Shown here piece after piece: positions 1 through 5,030 of a stretch of 5,030 bases of DNA (the stretch's first letter is position 1; every line of letters begins with the position of its first letter). Origin of the DNA: Deltaproteobacteria bacterium (GTDB taxonomy: Bacteria > Desulfobacterota > Desulfobacteria > Desulfobacterales > SURF-7); the NCBI GenBank assembly GCA_019307665.1, contig JAFDJC010000245.1:1-5030 (forward strand), written 5' to 3'. Made by a program: the position numbers and the translations under genes. A model generated the notes under the pieces. That model was given only the letters and a program-made list of their open reading frames with translations. It did not search any database and was not told the DNA's origin.

Positions 1-1000
1 ACTCCATGACGCCATTAAAGAGGCCCTGGAAAGGAAAGAACAGGTGCTTCTCTTTCTTAACCGAAGGGGTTTTGCCAGTTTCCCGGTATGCGCTTGCTGT
101 GGTGAATCTGTGCGCTGCAAAAATTGTGACATCACACTTACATTTCATAAGGGAATCAATGCGTTTAAATGTCACCTGTGTGGATATACAAAAGCTGCGG
201 TGTCAGAATGCACCAACTGCGGTTCTCCATCCATAAAAACACTTGGAATGGGAACTGAAAAGATTGAAGCAGGTGTGAAAAAACTGTTCCCTGAGGCAAA
301 AATAGCGAGGCTTGACAGAGATACCACCACCCGCAAAGGATCTTTGCTGAAAATTTTAAAGGGTATTCGCAATCATGACACCGATATATTGATCGGCACT
401 CAGATGGTGGCAAAGGGCCATGACTTTCCCAACATTACCCTTGTCGGCATCATCTGCGCAGACCTTTCTCTGAGTTTTCCGGACTTCAGGGCAAGCGAAC
501 ACACCTTTCAGCTCCTTGCACAGGTTGCAGGCCGGGCAGGCCGCGGCGACAGAAAAGGACACGTCATCATGCAGACCTACAATCCATCGCATCTCTGCAT
601 TTCCAATGCCAGAAACCAGGACTGCGATGGATACTTCCATCATGAAACAGGCTTCAGGAAAGCACTCGGATATCCTCCTTTCTCACGCCTTGCCCAGCTA
701 AAAATTTCAGGAAAAGACAGGATGCTGACAAAAACACATGCTCTTAAAACAGGAAATGTTTGCCGGCAGATGCTTCAGGAAGGTGCTTATTGCAGAAAAA
801 ACCTTGAGATGCTGGGGCCGGTTGAATCTACGGTGGCAAAAATTGCAGGGCGCTACAGATGGCAAATTCTGTTAAAATGCTCTGAAAGTGAAACTCTTCA
901 CTCTTTTATTCGCAGCCTAATGTTTGAGAACAGATCACTGATGATTCAAACACGGAAAGTCAGGGTCAGCATAAACATAGATCCCGTGTTTATGATGTAG
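1..1000 (+). CDS. priA: Primosomal protein N' / replication restart helicase PriA (C-terminal part, 5' end outside window)
   Basis: PriA is a cytoplasmic 3'-5' superfamily 2 DNA helicase that recognises stalled forks and starts primosome reassembly. The reading frame is open from position 2 to a TAG at 998-1000, giving 332 visible residues; E. coli PriA has about 730, so the DNA-binding domain and the Walker A/B half lie outside. Visible signatures, in order: an LLFLNRRGFASF block (about 47-82); a zinc-binding cluster with four CxxC pairs at 89-220; GMGTEKIE, then RLDRDTTTRKG; helicase motif V as GTQMVAKGHDFP (about 395-430); motif VI as QVAGRAGRG (521-547); the C-terminal LGYPPFSR block; GRYRWQILLK; and the closing RKVRVSINIDPV, which matches the usual PriA end. 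No frameshift or missing cysteine is seen; one extra Cys lies inside the first CxxC pair. The gene converges on pabBC with no clear terminator between them. Identification is near certain. Confidence 0.97.
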   Translation, partial: LHDAIKEALERKEQVLLFLNRRGFASFPVCACCGESVRCKNCDITLTFHKGINAFKCHLCGYTKAAVSECTNCGSPSIKTLGMGTEKIEAGVKKLFPEAKIARLDRDTTTRKGSLLKILKGIRNHDTDILIGTQMVAKGHDFPNITLVGIICADLSLSFPDFRASEHTFQLLAQVAGRAGRGDRKGHVIMQTYNPSHLCISNARNQDCDGYFHHETGFRKALGYPPFSRLAQLKISGKDRMLTKTHALKTGNVCRQMLQEGAYCRKNLEMLGPVESTVAKIAGRYRWQILLKCSESETLHSFIRSLMFENRSLMIQTRKVRVSINIDPVFMM

Positions 1001-1039
1001 CCTTATGATATGACCTCATTATATGACCTCATGATATGA
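1001..1039. repeat. Three tandem 13-bp repeats at the priA/pabBC convergent junction
   Basis: Three contiguous 13-mers: CCTTATGATATGA (1001-1013), CCTCATTATATGA (1014-1026) and CCTCATGATATGA (1027-1039). The first and second each differ from the third by one base. The array begins at the base after the priA stop codon. Its third unit holds the TGA stop (1029-1031, minus strand) and the last codons of pabBC. It lacks a GC-rich stem followed by a T run, so it does not look like an intrinsic terminator. Function is unknown; replication slippage is a simple origin. Confidence 0.85.
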
Positions 1040-3314
1040 TCTGGTGAATCAGTTCTCTGTTTATTTTTTTCCAGAGGTCATCGGGTGCGGGAAGATTTTT
1101 TCCGTCCACGCTTAACACCGGGACAGCTCCGATCAGTGAATTTGTCATGATAACGCGGGCTGAAAACAGATCAACAGGGTTTACTCTTTTGCTCTTAATG
1201 CTAAAGCCCCATTCTTTAAGAAGGCTTAAGACTTTTTTTTGCATAATCCCAGAGAGAACCGCCGATGACTGCGGCAGAACCACAGACCTGTCCTCAATCA
1301 GGATGATATTGGCTGTATTTGTTTCGGAAACGGTACCGTCGGGATTCATGATTAACGCTTCATCCGCGCCATTTTTCTTTGCCCATTTGCCTGCAAGGAG
1401 ATAATACAGGTAATTAAGTGTCTTGTGGTCTGCAAGGGGCGTCTGCCGGGGTTCAGGGTATATGGCAAGTCTCTGACCACTTTCGTCCTTTTCCAATAAG
1501 CGGTGAATATACGGCCGTGCCGTCACTACAAGGTTATGATTGTATGGCGGTGTTTCCCGGTCTCCGCTTGTAGCCATAATTTTAACTGCCGCGGTTTCAT
1601 TGCCCAATCCGTTTTCCCTTATGACCTGACCCACAATATCCTTCCATGTCAAATCAGGCGCTTTTCTAAAAAAGAGCTCCTGCCAGGACTTGTTGAACCG
1701 GTCCATATGCTCATCCAGAAATTGAGGGATTCCTCTCTCAACACGTATTGTTTCAAAAAACCCATAGCCATATAAAACACCCTGGTCTGTCACAGGAAGA
1801 TAAGCATCCTGTTGTCTCTTCAGCACACCGTTTATCCATACTACAGGATGCATATCGGGTTTATCCTCCGCGCCTCCAAAAATCTCCATCAAAGATCTGC
1901 CTTTATGAAGGGTCTCTTCAAACTCCTCTTCAGGAACGGAGTCAAAAACAATTCCGCCGCCTGCGGAAAAAAATATTTTTTGATTATATATGGTAGCGGT
2001 ACGGATAGCGATGGACAGGTCCATTGTATTATGAAAGCTTATGTATCCTATGGAACCGGTGTAAATATGACGACAAACCGGTTCAAGCTCATCGATAATC
2101 TCCATTGACCTTATTTTCGGGCAGCCAGTGATTGAACCGCCAGGGAAAACCGCCCTGATTAAGTCAACAGAATTTCTATTCTCAGCGAGCTCTCCCTTGA
2201 CAATCGAAACCAGGTGAAACACATTATCATAGGCTTCCAGTTGTTTGTGTTCGTCAACATATACCGAGCCGCCTCTGCAGACTTTTCCAATATCATTGCG
2301 CAAAAGATCCACAATCATTGACAGCTCAGCGTTGTCTTTTTTGCTCTCTTTTAGTTCACTGCCAAGCCTTTCATCCTCTTCGGGTGTTTTTCCGCGGGGC
2401 CTTGTCCCCTTGATCGGCCTGGTTTCAACAGACGCACCTTTTTGCAGAATAAATCTTTCAGGTGACGTGGAAACGATTTGATGGTCTCCTGCATTAATAT
2501 ACGAAAAAAACGGAGCAGGATTGCGTTTAAAAAGAGATTTAAAAAGGCTGAACCCCGAACCGGTAAAATCCATTTCAAAACGCTGTGACAGATTGACCTG
2601 GTAGACATCACCGGATGTGATATATTCCCGGATTTTTCGGATTGATTCCATATAGTCATTTCTTGTGAAAACTGATTTAAAGCCTTCCCTGTTTCCGGAA
2701 AAGCCTTCGTACTCCGGCAGCTCTTCGGACATCATCCTGTAAAACCAGTTCATTTCTATTTTTTGGCCTTTTTTCTGATTTTTTTTCCGGCCTTTTTTAT
2801 AATCAGGGGCGTCTCTGCCTGTCCTCAACGGCATGCATATTGATGTCCGGTTGTGTTTTTTATCATGGATAACAATAAGTGAGTGGGCATAAAAACAGAT
2901 ATGCGGGAGAAGCAGATTGTCAACTGACGTTCGGGGCAAGTCCTCAAGGCCATCCTTTATATCATAGGACAGATATCCCATCAGGCCTGCTTTCACAGGC
3001 ATCTTATTGTCAAGCCCGTCTATTCTGAACTGATTAAGAATGATTTGAAGTGTATCCAGCGGATCTTTTTCAAAAAGAAAAGATTTTTTTCCCACTTCAA
3101 TTGATATTTGTCTTCCGTGGCCTTTAAATATAAGCCAGGGCTTTATACCAAGGATATGATATCTCGAACTGTCCAGGTTCCCTCCGCTCATCATCAGTAC
3201 TGTTCCTGGTATTTTTGCAAAACGCGTGGCAATGTCTATAAACGGTTCATCAGTCTTGAGCTTTTCAGTATGCACTCCGGAGAGTTTGCCTAAAATTGCT
3301 TCCATGTTATCCAT
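1029..3314 (-). CDS. pabB: Fused aminodeoxychorismate synthase component I (PabB) and 4-amino-4-deoxychorismate lyase (PabC), 761 aa
   Basis: The first half aminates chorismate to 4-amino-4-deoxychorismate using ammonia from PabA. The second half, a PLP enzyme of the class IV aminotransferase fold, eliminates pyruvate to give p-aminobenzoate for folate. Residues 1 to about 165 form the TrpE/PabB N-terminal domain and about 220-482 the chorismate-binding domain: YQVNLSQRF (238-246), SPERF (284-288), TRPIKGTRPR (298-307), LLRNDIGKV (337-345), PGGSITGCPK (391-400), AGGGIVFDS (451-459). Lys302 in PIKGT, where anthranilate synthases have Ala, favours PabB over TrpE. Residues about 490-761 are the lyase: GYGFFETIRV (516-525), presumed PLP lysine Lys631 in HKTLNYLYY, SETNTANIIL (663-672), and TNSLIGAVPV (724-733), typical of this lyase. 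ATG at 3312-3314 has AGGA six bases upstream; an in-frame ATG at 3305 is an alternative. It overlaps pabA by 8 bp. Odd point: a lysine-rich insert at residues 173-185. Confidence 0.95.
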   Translation of the reverse strand: MDNMEAILGKLSGVHTEKLKTDEPFIDIATRFAKIPGTVLMMSGGNLDSSRYHILGIKPWLIFKGHGRQISIEVGKKSFLFEKDPLDTLQIILNQFRIDGLDNKMPVKAGLMGYLSYDIKDGLEDLPRTSVDNLLLPHICFYAHSLIVIHDKKHNRTSICMPLRTGRDAPDYKKGRKKNQKKGQKIEMNWFYRMMSEELPEYEGFSGNREGFKSVFTRNDYMESIRKIREYITSGDVYQVNLSQRFEMDFTGSGFSLFKSLFKRNPAPFFSYINAGDHQIVSTSPERFILQKGASVETRPIKGTRPRGKTPEEDERLGSELKESKKDNAELSMIVDLLRNDIGKVCRGGSVYVDEHKQLEAYDNVFHLVSIVKGELAENRNSVDLIRAVFPGGSITGCPKIRSMEIIDELEPVCRHIYTGSIGYISFHNTMDLSIAIRTATIYNQKIFFSAGGGIVFDSVPEEEFEETLHKGRSLMEIFGGAEDKPDMHPVVWINGVLKRQQDAYLPVTDQGVLYGYGFFETIRVERGIPQFLDEHMDRFNKSWQELFFRKAPDLTWKDIVGQVIRENGLGNETAAVKIMATSGDRETPPYNHNLVVTARPYIHRLLEKDESGQRLAIYPEPRQTPLADHKTLNYLYYLLAGKWAKKNGADEALIMNPDGTVSETNTANIILIEDRSVVLPQSSAVLSGIMQKKVLSLLKEWGFSIKSKRVNPVDLFSARVIMTNSLIGAVPVLSVDGKNLPAPDDLWKKINRELIHQIIS

Positions 3315-3915
3315 TTATGGTCCTGGTATAAGATGGTCCTGTTTTTAAAAAATTTTCCACCAGGGAAAACCCATGTTCAGTCATAAAACTTTCAGGATGG
3401 AACTGAACCCCATGCAATGGGAATAAAGGATGGGACACGCCCATGATGACTTTATCACTTGATCTTGCCGTTATTGTCAGATCTGATTTTTCAGCCGGTT
3501 CTATAACCAATGAATGGTACCTGGCTGCAGAAAAAGGTGTCGGCATGCCTTGAAACAGATACTGCCCGTTATGGTCAATTTGACTGGTTTTGCCGTGCAT
3601 GGGCAAAGTCGCGCGTACTGTCTTTCCGCCAAACACTTCATTGATACACTGCATTCCGAGACAAACACCTAAAATGGGCAGTTTTTTATAAAAAGATTTG
3701 ATTAAAGGCATTGATATTCCGGTATTACCGGGTTTGCCGGGGCCCGGACTGATCAATAAATAGTCCGGGGAAATTTCTTCTACTTCTTTCAGCGTAATCC
3801 GGTCACTCCTATATACATGGATTGACAGTCTGTACCGCATAAACATTTGTACAAGGTTGTAGGTAAAAGAATCGTAGTTATCAATTACCAGAAGTTTATT
3901 TAATGTGCTTTGCAA
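3307..3915 (-). CDS. pabA: Glutamine amidotransferase, aminodeoxychorismate synthase component II (PabA)
   Basis: PabA is a cytoplasmic class I glutamine amidotransferase. It hydrolyses glutamine and passes ammonia to PabB; in some bacteria the same protein also serves anthranilate synthase TrpE, which cannot be excluded here. From the TTG at 3913-3915 the protein has 202 residues, normal for the family. The start LLVIDNYDSFTYNL is diagnostic. The oxyanion loop is SPGPGKPGNTG (56-66), the nucleophile is Cys85 in LGVCLGMQ, and His173 and Glu175 lie in HGVQFHPESF. The TTG at 3915 is chosen because GGGGGAAGG ends four bases before it. Another in-frame TTG at 3930 (five residues longer) lies inside the T tract of a terminator and lacks a ribosome site; no ATG occurs before the conserved N-terminus. 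The stop TAA (3307-3309) lies inside the pabB start region, so the two are probably translationally coupled. The neighbouring pabBC gene makes the PabA role more likely than TrpG. Confidence 0.95.
   Translation of the reverse strand: MQSTLNKLLVIDNYDSFTYNLVQMFMRYRLSIHVYRSDRITLKEVEEISPDYLLISPGPGKPGNTGISMPLIKSFYKKLPILGVCLGMQCINEVFGGKTVRATLPMHGKTSQIDHNGQYLFQGMPTPFSAARYHSLVIEPAEKSDLTITARSSDKVIMGVSHPLFPLHGVQFHPESFMTEHGFSLVENFLKTGPSYTRTING
3321..3324 (-). promoter_or_regulatory. Ribosome binding site of pabBC, inside the pabA 3' end
   Basis: The minus strand reads AGGA, six bases, then ATG at 3314-3312. The site lies within the last pabA codons and supports the ATG at 3314 over the one at 3305. With the 8-bp gene overlap it fits translational coupling of the two subunits. 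Confidence 0.6.
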
Positions 3916-3917
3916 AA

Positions 3918-3928
3918 CACCTTCCCCC
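3918..3928 (-). promoter_or_regulatory. Ribosome binding site of pabA
   Basis: The minus strand reads GGGGGAAGGTG; the AAGG core ends four bases before the TTG at 3915-3913. It decides the start, because the other in-frame TTG (3930) lies upstream of this purine tract and has only T-rich sequence before it. The tract follows directly on the terminator U run, so an RNA ending at the terminator would lack the pabA ribosome site. Confidence 0.6.
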
Positions 3929-3970
3929 AAAAAAAATAAAAGCCACCTGACCGAAGTCTGGGTGGCTTTT
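3929..3970 (-). terminator. Intrinsic terminator with cUUCGg loop, directly upstream of pabA
   Basis: On the minus strand AAAAGCCACC (3970-3961 side) pairs with GGTGGCTTTT through a 10-bp stem. An inner GAC/GTC stem closes a UUCG tetraloop in the very stable C(UUCG)G form, after a small internal mismatch. The 3' arm runs into TTTT, A, then eight T (3936-3929). The long T tract and UUCG loop appear only on the minus strand, so the direction is clear. It sits about 100 bp after the stop of the upstream surface-protein gene and could serve as its terminator. It also lies between the candidate promoter and the pabA ribosome site, which would make it an attenuator. Confidence 0.85.
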
Positions 3971-4012
3971 GCCTATTACATAACCCGGTTTAATCTGACT
4001 GTCTTTGGCTGT

Positions 4013-4041
4013 GACATACACCAGGCAGGAAATAGGGTCAA
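4013..4041 (-). promoter_or_regulatory. Candidate sigma70-type promoter for pabA-pabBC
   Basis: The minus strand has TTGACC (4041-4036) as a -35 box and, after exactly 17 bases, TATGTC (4018-4013) as a -10 box. The -35 matches consensus at five of six positions; the -10 is weaker, with TAT clear and the end poor. Transcription would start near 4006 and give a leader of about 90 nt that crosses the terminator before reaching pabA. It lies just after the stop of the upstream gene, where a new operon promoter would be expected. Judged by eye only. Confidence 0.4.
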
Positions 4042-4066
4042 GTAAAAGCTGTTTTCAGGACTTTCT

Positions 4067-5030
4067 CTAAATTTTTTTATTTAAGGAGTAAATAAGGTAT
4101 AAGCTAAGGATAGCTAACAATAACGCCATAAAATTATAGAACAGAATTGTTTTTTCTGAAAAAAAACCTGAAACAGATTCGGTATAAGTGGAAATAAAAC
4201 AACCGCCTGAATCTCCGTTATCTGTATTTGCCACGTGACTTCTGATACTATCGTTTTCTATCACTATAGAAATTTCTGCAGTATCGCAAAGATTGTCAGC
4301 GGTTCTGACTTCTACGACAAAGCTGAGCTCAGTCCCATCTTCATCAACAAGAGGCGCTGTAAAAGTTGGAACAGCGGCAGACGAATCGGAAAGTGTTACG
4401 GTACTGCCCTCCAGCTGTTCCCAGTGGTATTCAACAATGTCATAATCTATTTCCAGATTATCTACGTCATCGAGGATAACGGTTTCTCCCTCTATTACAC
4501 TTTTATAAAAAGAATTCTCACTTAAAAAAGATGAAATTCGGCAAGACGATGAAGTCTGAAGAGTGTCATCATATGTCGATGCAAACCTATCGTCATCTAC
4601 GACAAACCGGGTGTCATCGACGACAAACCGAACGCCGTCAACGCTGGTGCTGCAGTCCTCACTGTTGGAATAAATCACCACATATGCAGTACCGCTGAAC
4701 TCATATTCACCCAGGACATTCCATTGGCCTGGATCGGACTGCTGATCCGTTAATGCCTTCTCAAATGTATAGGTGGCGCCGGCATCTTTACTGTAAATTG
4801 ATCTGTTTTCATAAGAGTTTTGCCCTACAGAAGGCTTCCATGATCCATTCCATGATGTACCGGGACCGCCATTATCGATGATGAGCTCGGACGACGAGGC
4901 CGGTACAAACCGGATACCGTCAACGCTGGTGCTGCAGTCCTCACTGTTGGAATAAATCACCACATATGCAGTACCGCTGAACTCATATTCACCCAGGACA
5001 TTCCATTGGCCTGGATCGGACTGCTGATCC
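4067..5030 (-). CDS. Secreted or surface repeat protein with short golvesin-like domains, PKD/Ig-like domain and GGC-type C-terminal membrane tail (5' end outside window)
   Basis: The minus-strand frame is open from the right edge to a TAG at 4067-4069, 320 visible residues; the start is outside. A GTG at 4963 is in frame but lies inside a repeat and is not the start. Order of parts: the end of one golvesin/Xly CBD-like unit (GQWNVLGEYEFSG to SVDGIRFV); a complete unit from IIDNGGPGTSWNGSW to VDGVRFV (about 4913-4622); a heptad expansion VDDTRFV, VDDDRFA; a PKD/Ig-like beta domain with VIEGETVIL, YHWEQL, PTFTAPLV and SFVVEVRT (about 4490-4260); GDSGGCFIS (about 4214-4190); a hydrophobic stretch FYNFMALLLAILSLYLIY; and NKKI at the end. 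Golvesin units occur in exported proteins and are thought to bind glycans; the tail suggests anchoring or C-terminal sorting. Export is inferred, since the signal peptide is not in the window. The exact substrate is unknown. The terminator at 3929-3970 probably ends its transcript. Confidence 0.85.
   Translation of the reverse strand, partial: DQQSDPGQWNVLGEYEFSGTAYVVIYSNSEDCSTSVDGIRFVPASSSELIIDNGGPGTSWNGSWKPSVGQNSYENRSIYSKDAGATYTFEKALTDQQSDPGQWNVLGEYEFSGTAYVVIYSNSEDCSTSVDGVRFVVDDTRFVVDDDRFASTYDDTLQTSSSCRISSFLSENSFYKSVIEGETVILDDVDNLEIDYDIVEYHWEQLEGSTVTLSDSSAAVPTFTAPLVDEDGTELSFVVEVRTADNLCDTAEISIVIENDSIRSHVANTDNGDSGGCFISTYTESVSGFFSEKTILFYNFMALLLAILSLYLIYSLNKKI
4580..4642 (-). repeat. Three tandem 21-bp (7-residue) repeats at the end of the last golvesin unit
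   Basis: Units at 4622-4642, 4601-4621 and 4580-4600 encode, in reading order, VDGVRFV, VDDTRFV and VDDDRFA. Adjacent units match at 15 of 21 and 14 of 21 bases. The first is the normal last strand of the golvesin unit, also present before position 4904 as VDGIRFV. The other two look like in-frame tandem duplications of it. Confidence 0.75.
4635..4748 (-). repeat. Direct repeat copy A (exact over 114 bp, partner at 4917-5030)
   Basis: This stretch is identical, base for base, to 4917-5030, at an offset of 282 bp or 94 codons. The match continues to 4623 with three mismatches (at 4631, 4633 and 4634). It encodes the second half of a golvesin-like unit, from DQQSDPGQW to SVDG. The absence of even synonymous changes points to recent duplication or gene conversion. 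Confidence 0.95.
4917..5030 (-). repeat. Direct repeat copy B (cut by the window edge)
   Basis: Partner of 4635-4748 with 114 of 114 bases identical. The match reaches the last base of the window, so the true repeat is longer. It belongs to the preceding golvesin-like unit of the same protein, which indicates a tandem array with a 282-bp period. Confidence 0.95.

Noticed and set aside
356..643. Open frame antisense to priA
   Set aside because: No ribosome site or recognisable protein; it mirrors the strongly conserved priA helicase region and is a shadow frame.
1001..1039. CRISPR array
   Set aside because: The 13-bp units are contiguous without spacers and far too short.
1001..1045. Bidirectional terminator between priA and pabBC
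   Set aside because: Only short AT-rich arms such as TCAT/ATGA can pair, with no GC-rich stem and no T tract.
1147..2659. Several 80-100-codon frames within pabBC on both strands
   Set aside because: All lie inside a well-conserved enzyme gene, lack family signatures, and their translations look like frame-shifted versions of it.
1029..3314. Anthranilate synthase (TrpE) as identity of the first domain
   Set aside because: The PIKGT lysine, the fused lyase domain and the absence of trp genes nearby all favour PabB.
3973..3981. ATG-TAA-TAG start-stop sequence in the pabA leader (minus strand)
   Set aside because: It could be a minimal upstream frame, but there is no ribosome site before it and such a short motif occurs by chance in AT-rich leaders.
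3971..4012. Tryptophan-type leader peptide, T-box or folate riboswitch in the pabA leader
   Set aside because: No run of Trp codons, no T-box core sequence, and the segment between candidate promoter and terminator is too short and unstructured for a known riboswitch.
4961..4963. GTG at 4963 as the start of the surface protein
   Set aside because: It falls inside a golvesin repeat, the frame stays open to the window edge, and the residues upstream match the next repeat copy.

Overview
The window holds four protein genes. None is a novel system as a whole; the most unusual material is in the surface protein at the right edge and in the leader of the folate operon. Moderate GC, a pabB-pabC fusion, and a golvesin-type repeat protein with a GGCFI-plus-membrane-helix tail suggest a Gram-negative bacterium, plausibly a Desulfobacterales-like member of the former Deltaproteobacteria. 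That placement is an inference from protein style and was not searched.

Left part (1-1000, + strand): the C-terminal 332 residues of the replication restart helicase PriA, cut by the left edge. It ends 28 bp from the stop codon of the convergent gene. That junction (1001-1039) consists of three tandem 13-bp repeats.

Middle part (1029-3915, - strand): a two-gene operon for p-aminobenzoate (folate) synthesis. pabA (glutamine amidotransferase) overlaps by 8 bp the start of a fused pabB-pabC gene (aminodeoxychorismate synthase plus 4-amino-4-deoxychorismate lyase). Together the two proteins carry every step from chorismate and glutamine to p-aminobenzoate. PabA supplies ammonia, the PabB half makes aminodeoxychorismate, and the PabC half releases pyruvate to give p-aminobenzoate.

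Region 3916-4066 (- strand): a 151-bp gap between genes. It holds a candidate sigma70-type promoter, then a strong intrinsic terminator with a cUUCGg loop and a long U tract. The U tract runs directly into the pabA ribosome binding site. The terminator may end the upstream gene, attenuate pabA, or both.

Right part (4067-5030, - strand): the C-terminal part of a secreted or surface repeat protein that continues past the window. It has tandem short golvesin-like domains of 94 residues per repeat, a heptad expansion, a PKD/Ig-like beta domain, and a GGCFI tail with a hydrophobic helix and terminal lysines. Two copies of the golvesin repeat are identical at the DNA level over at least 114 bp.
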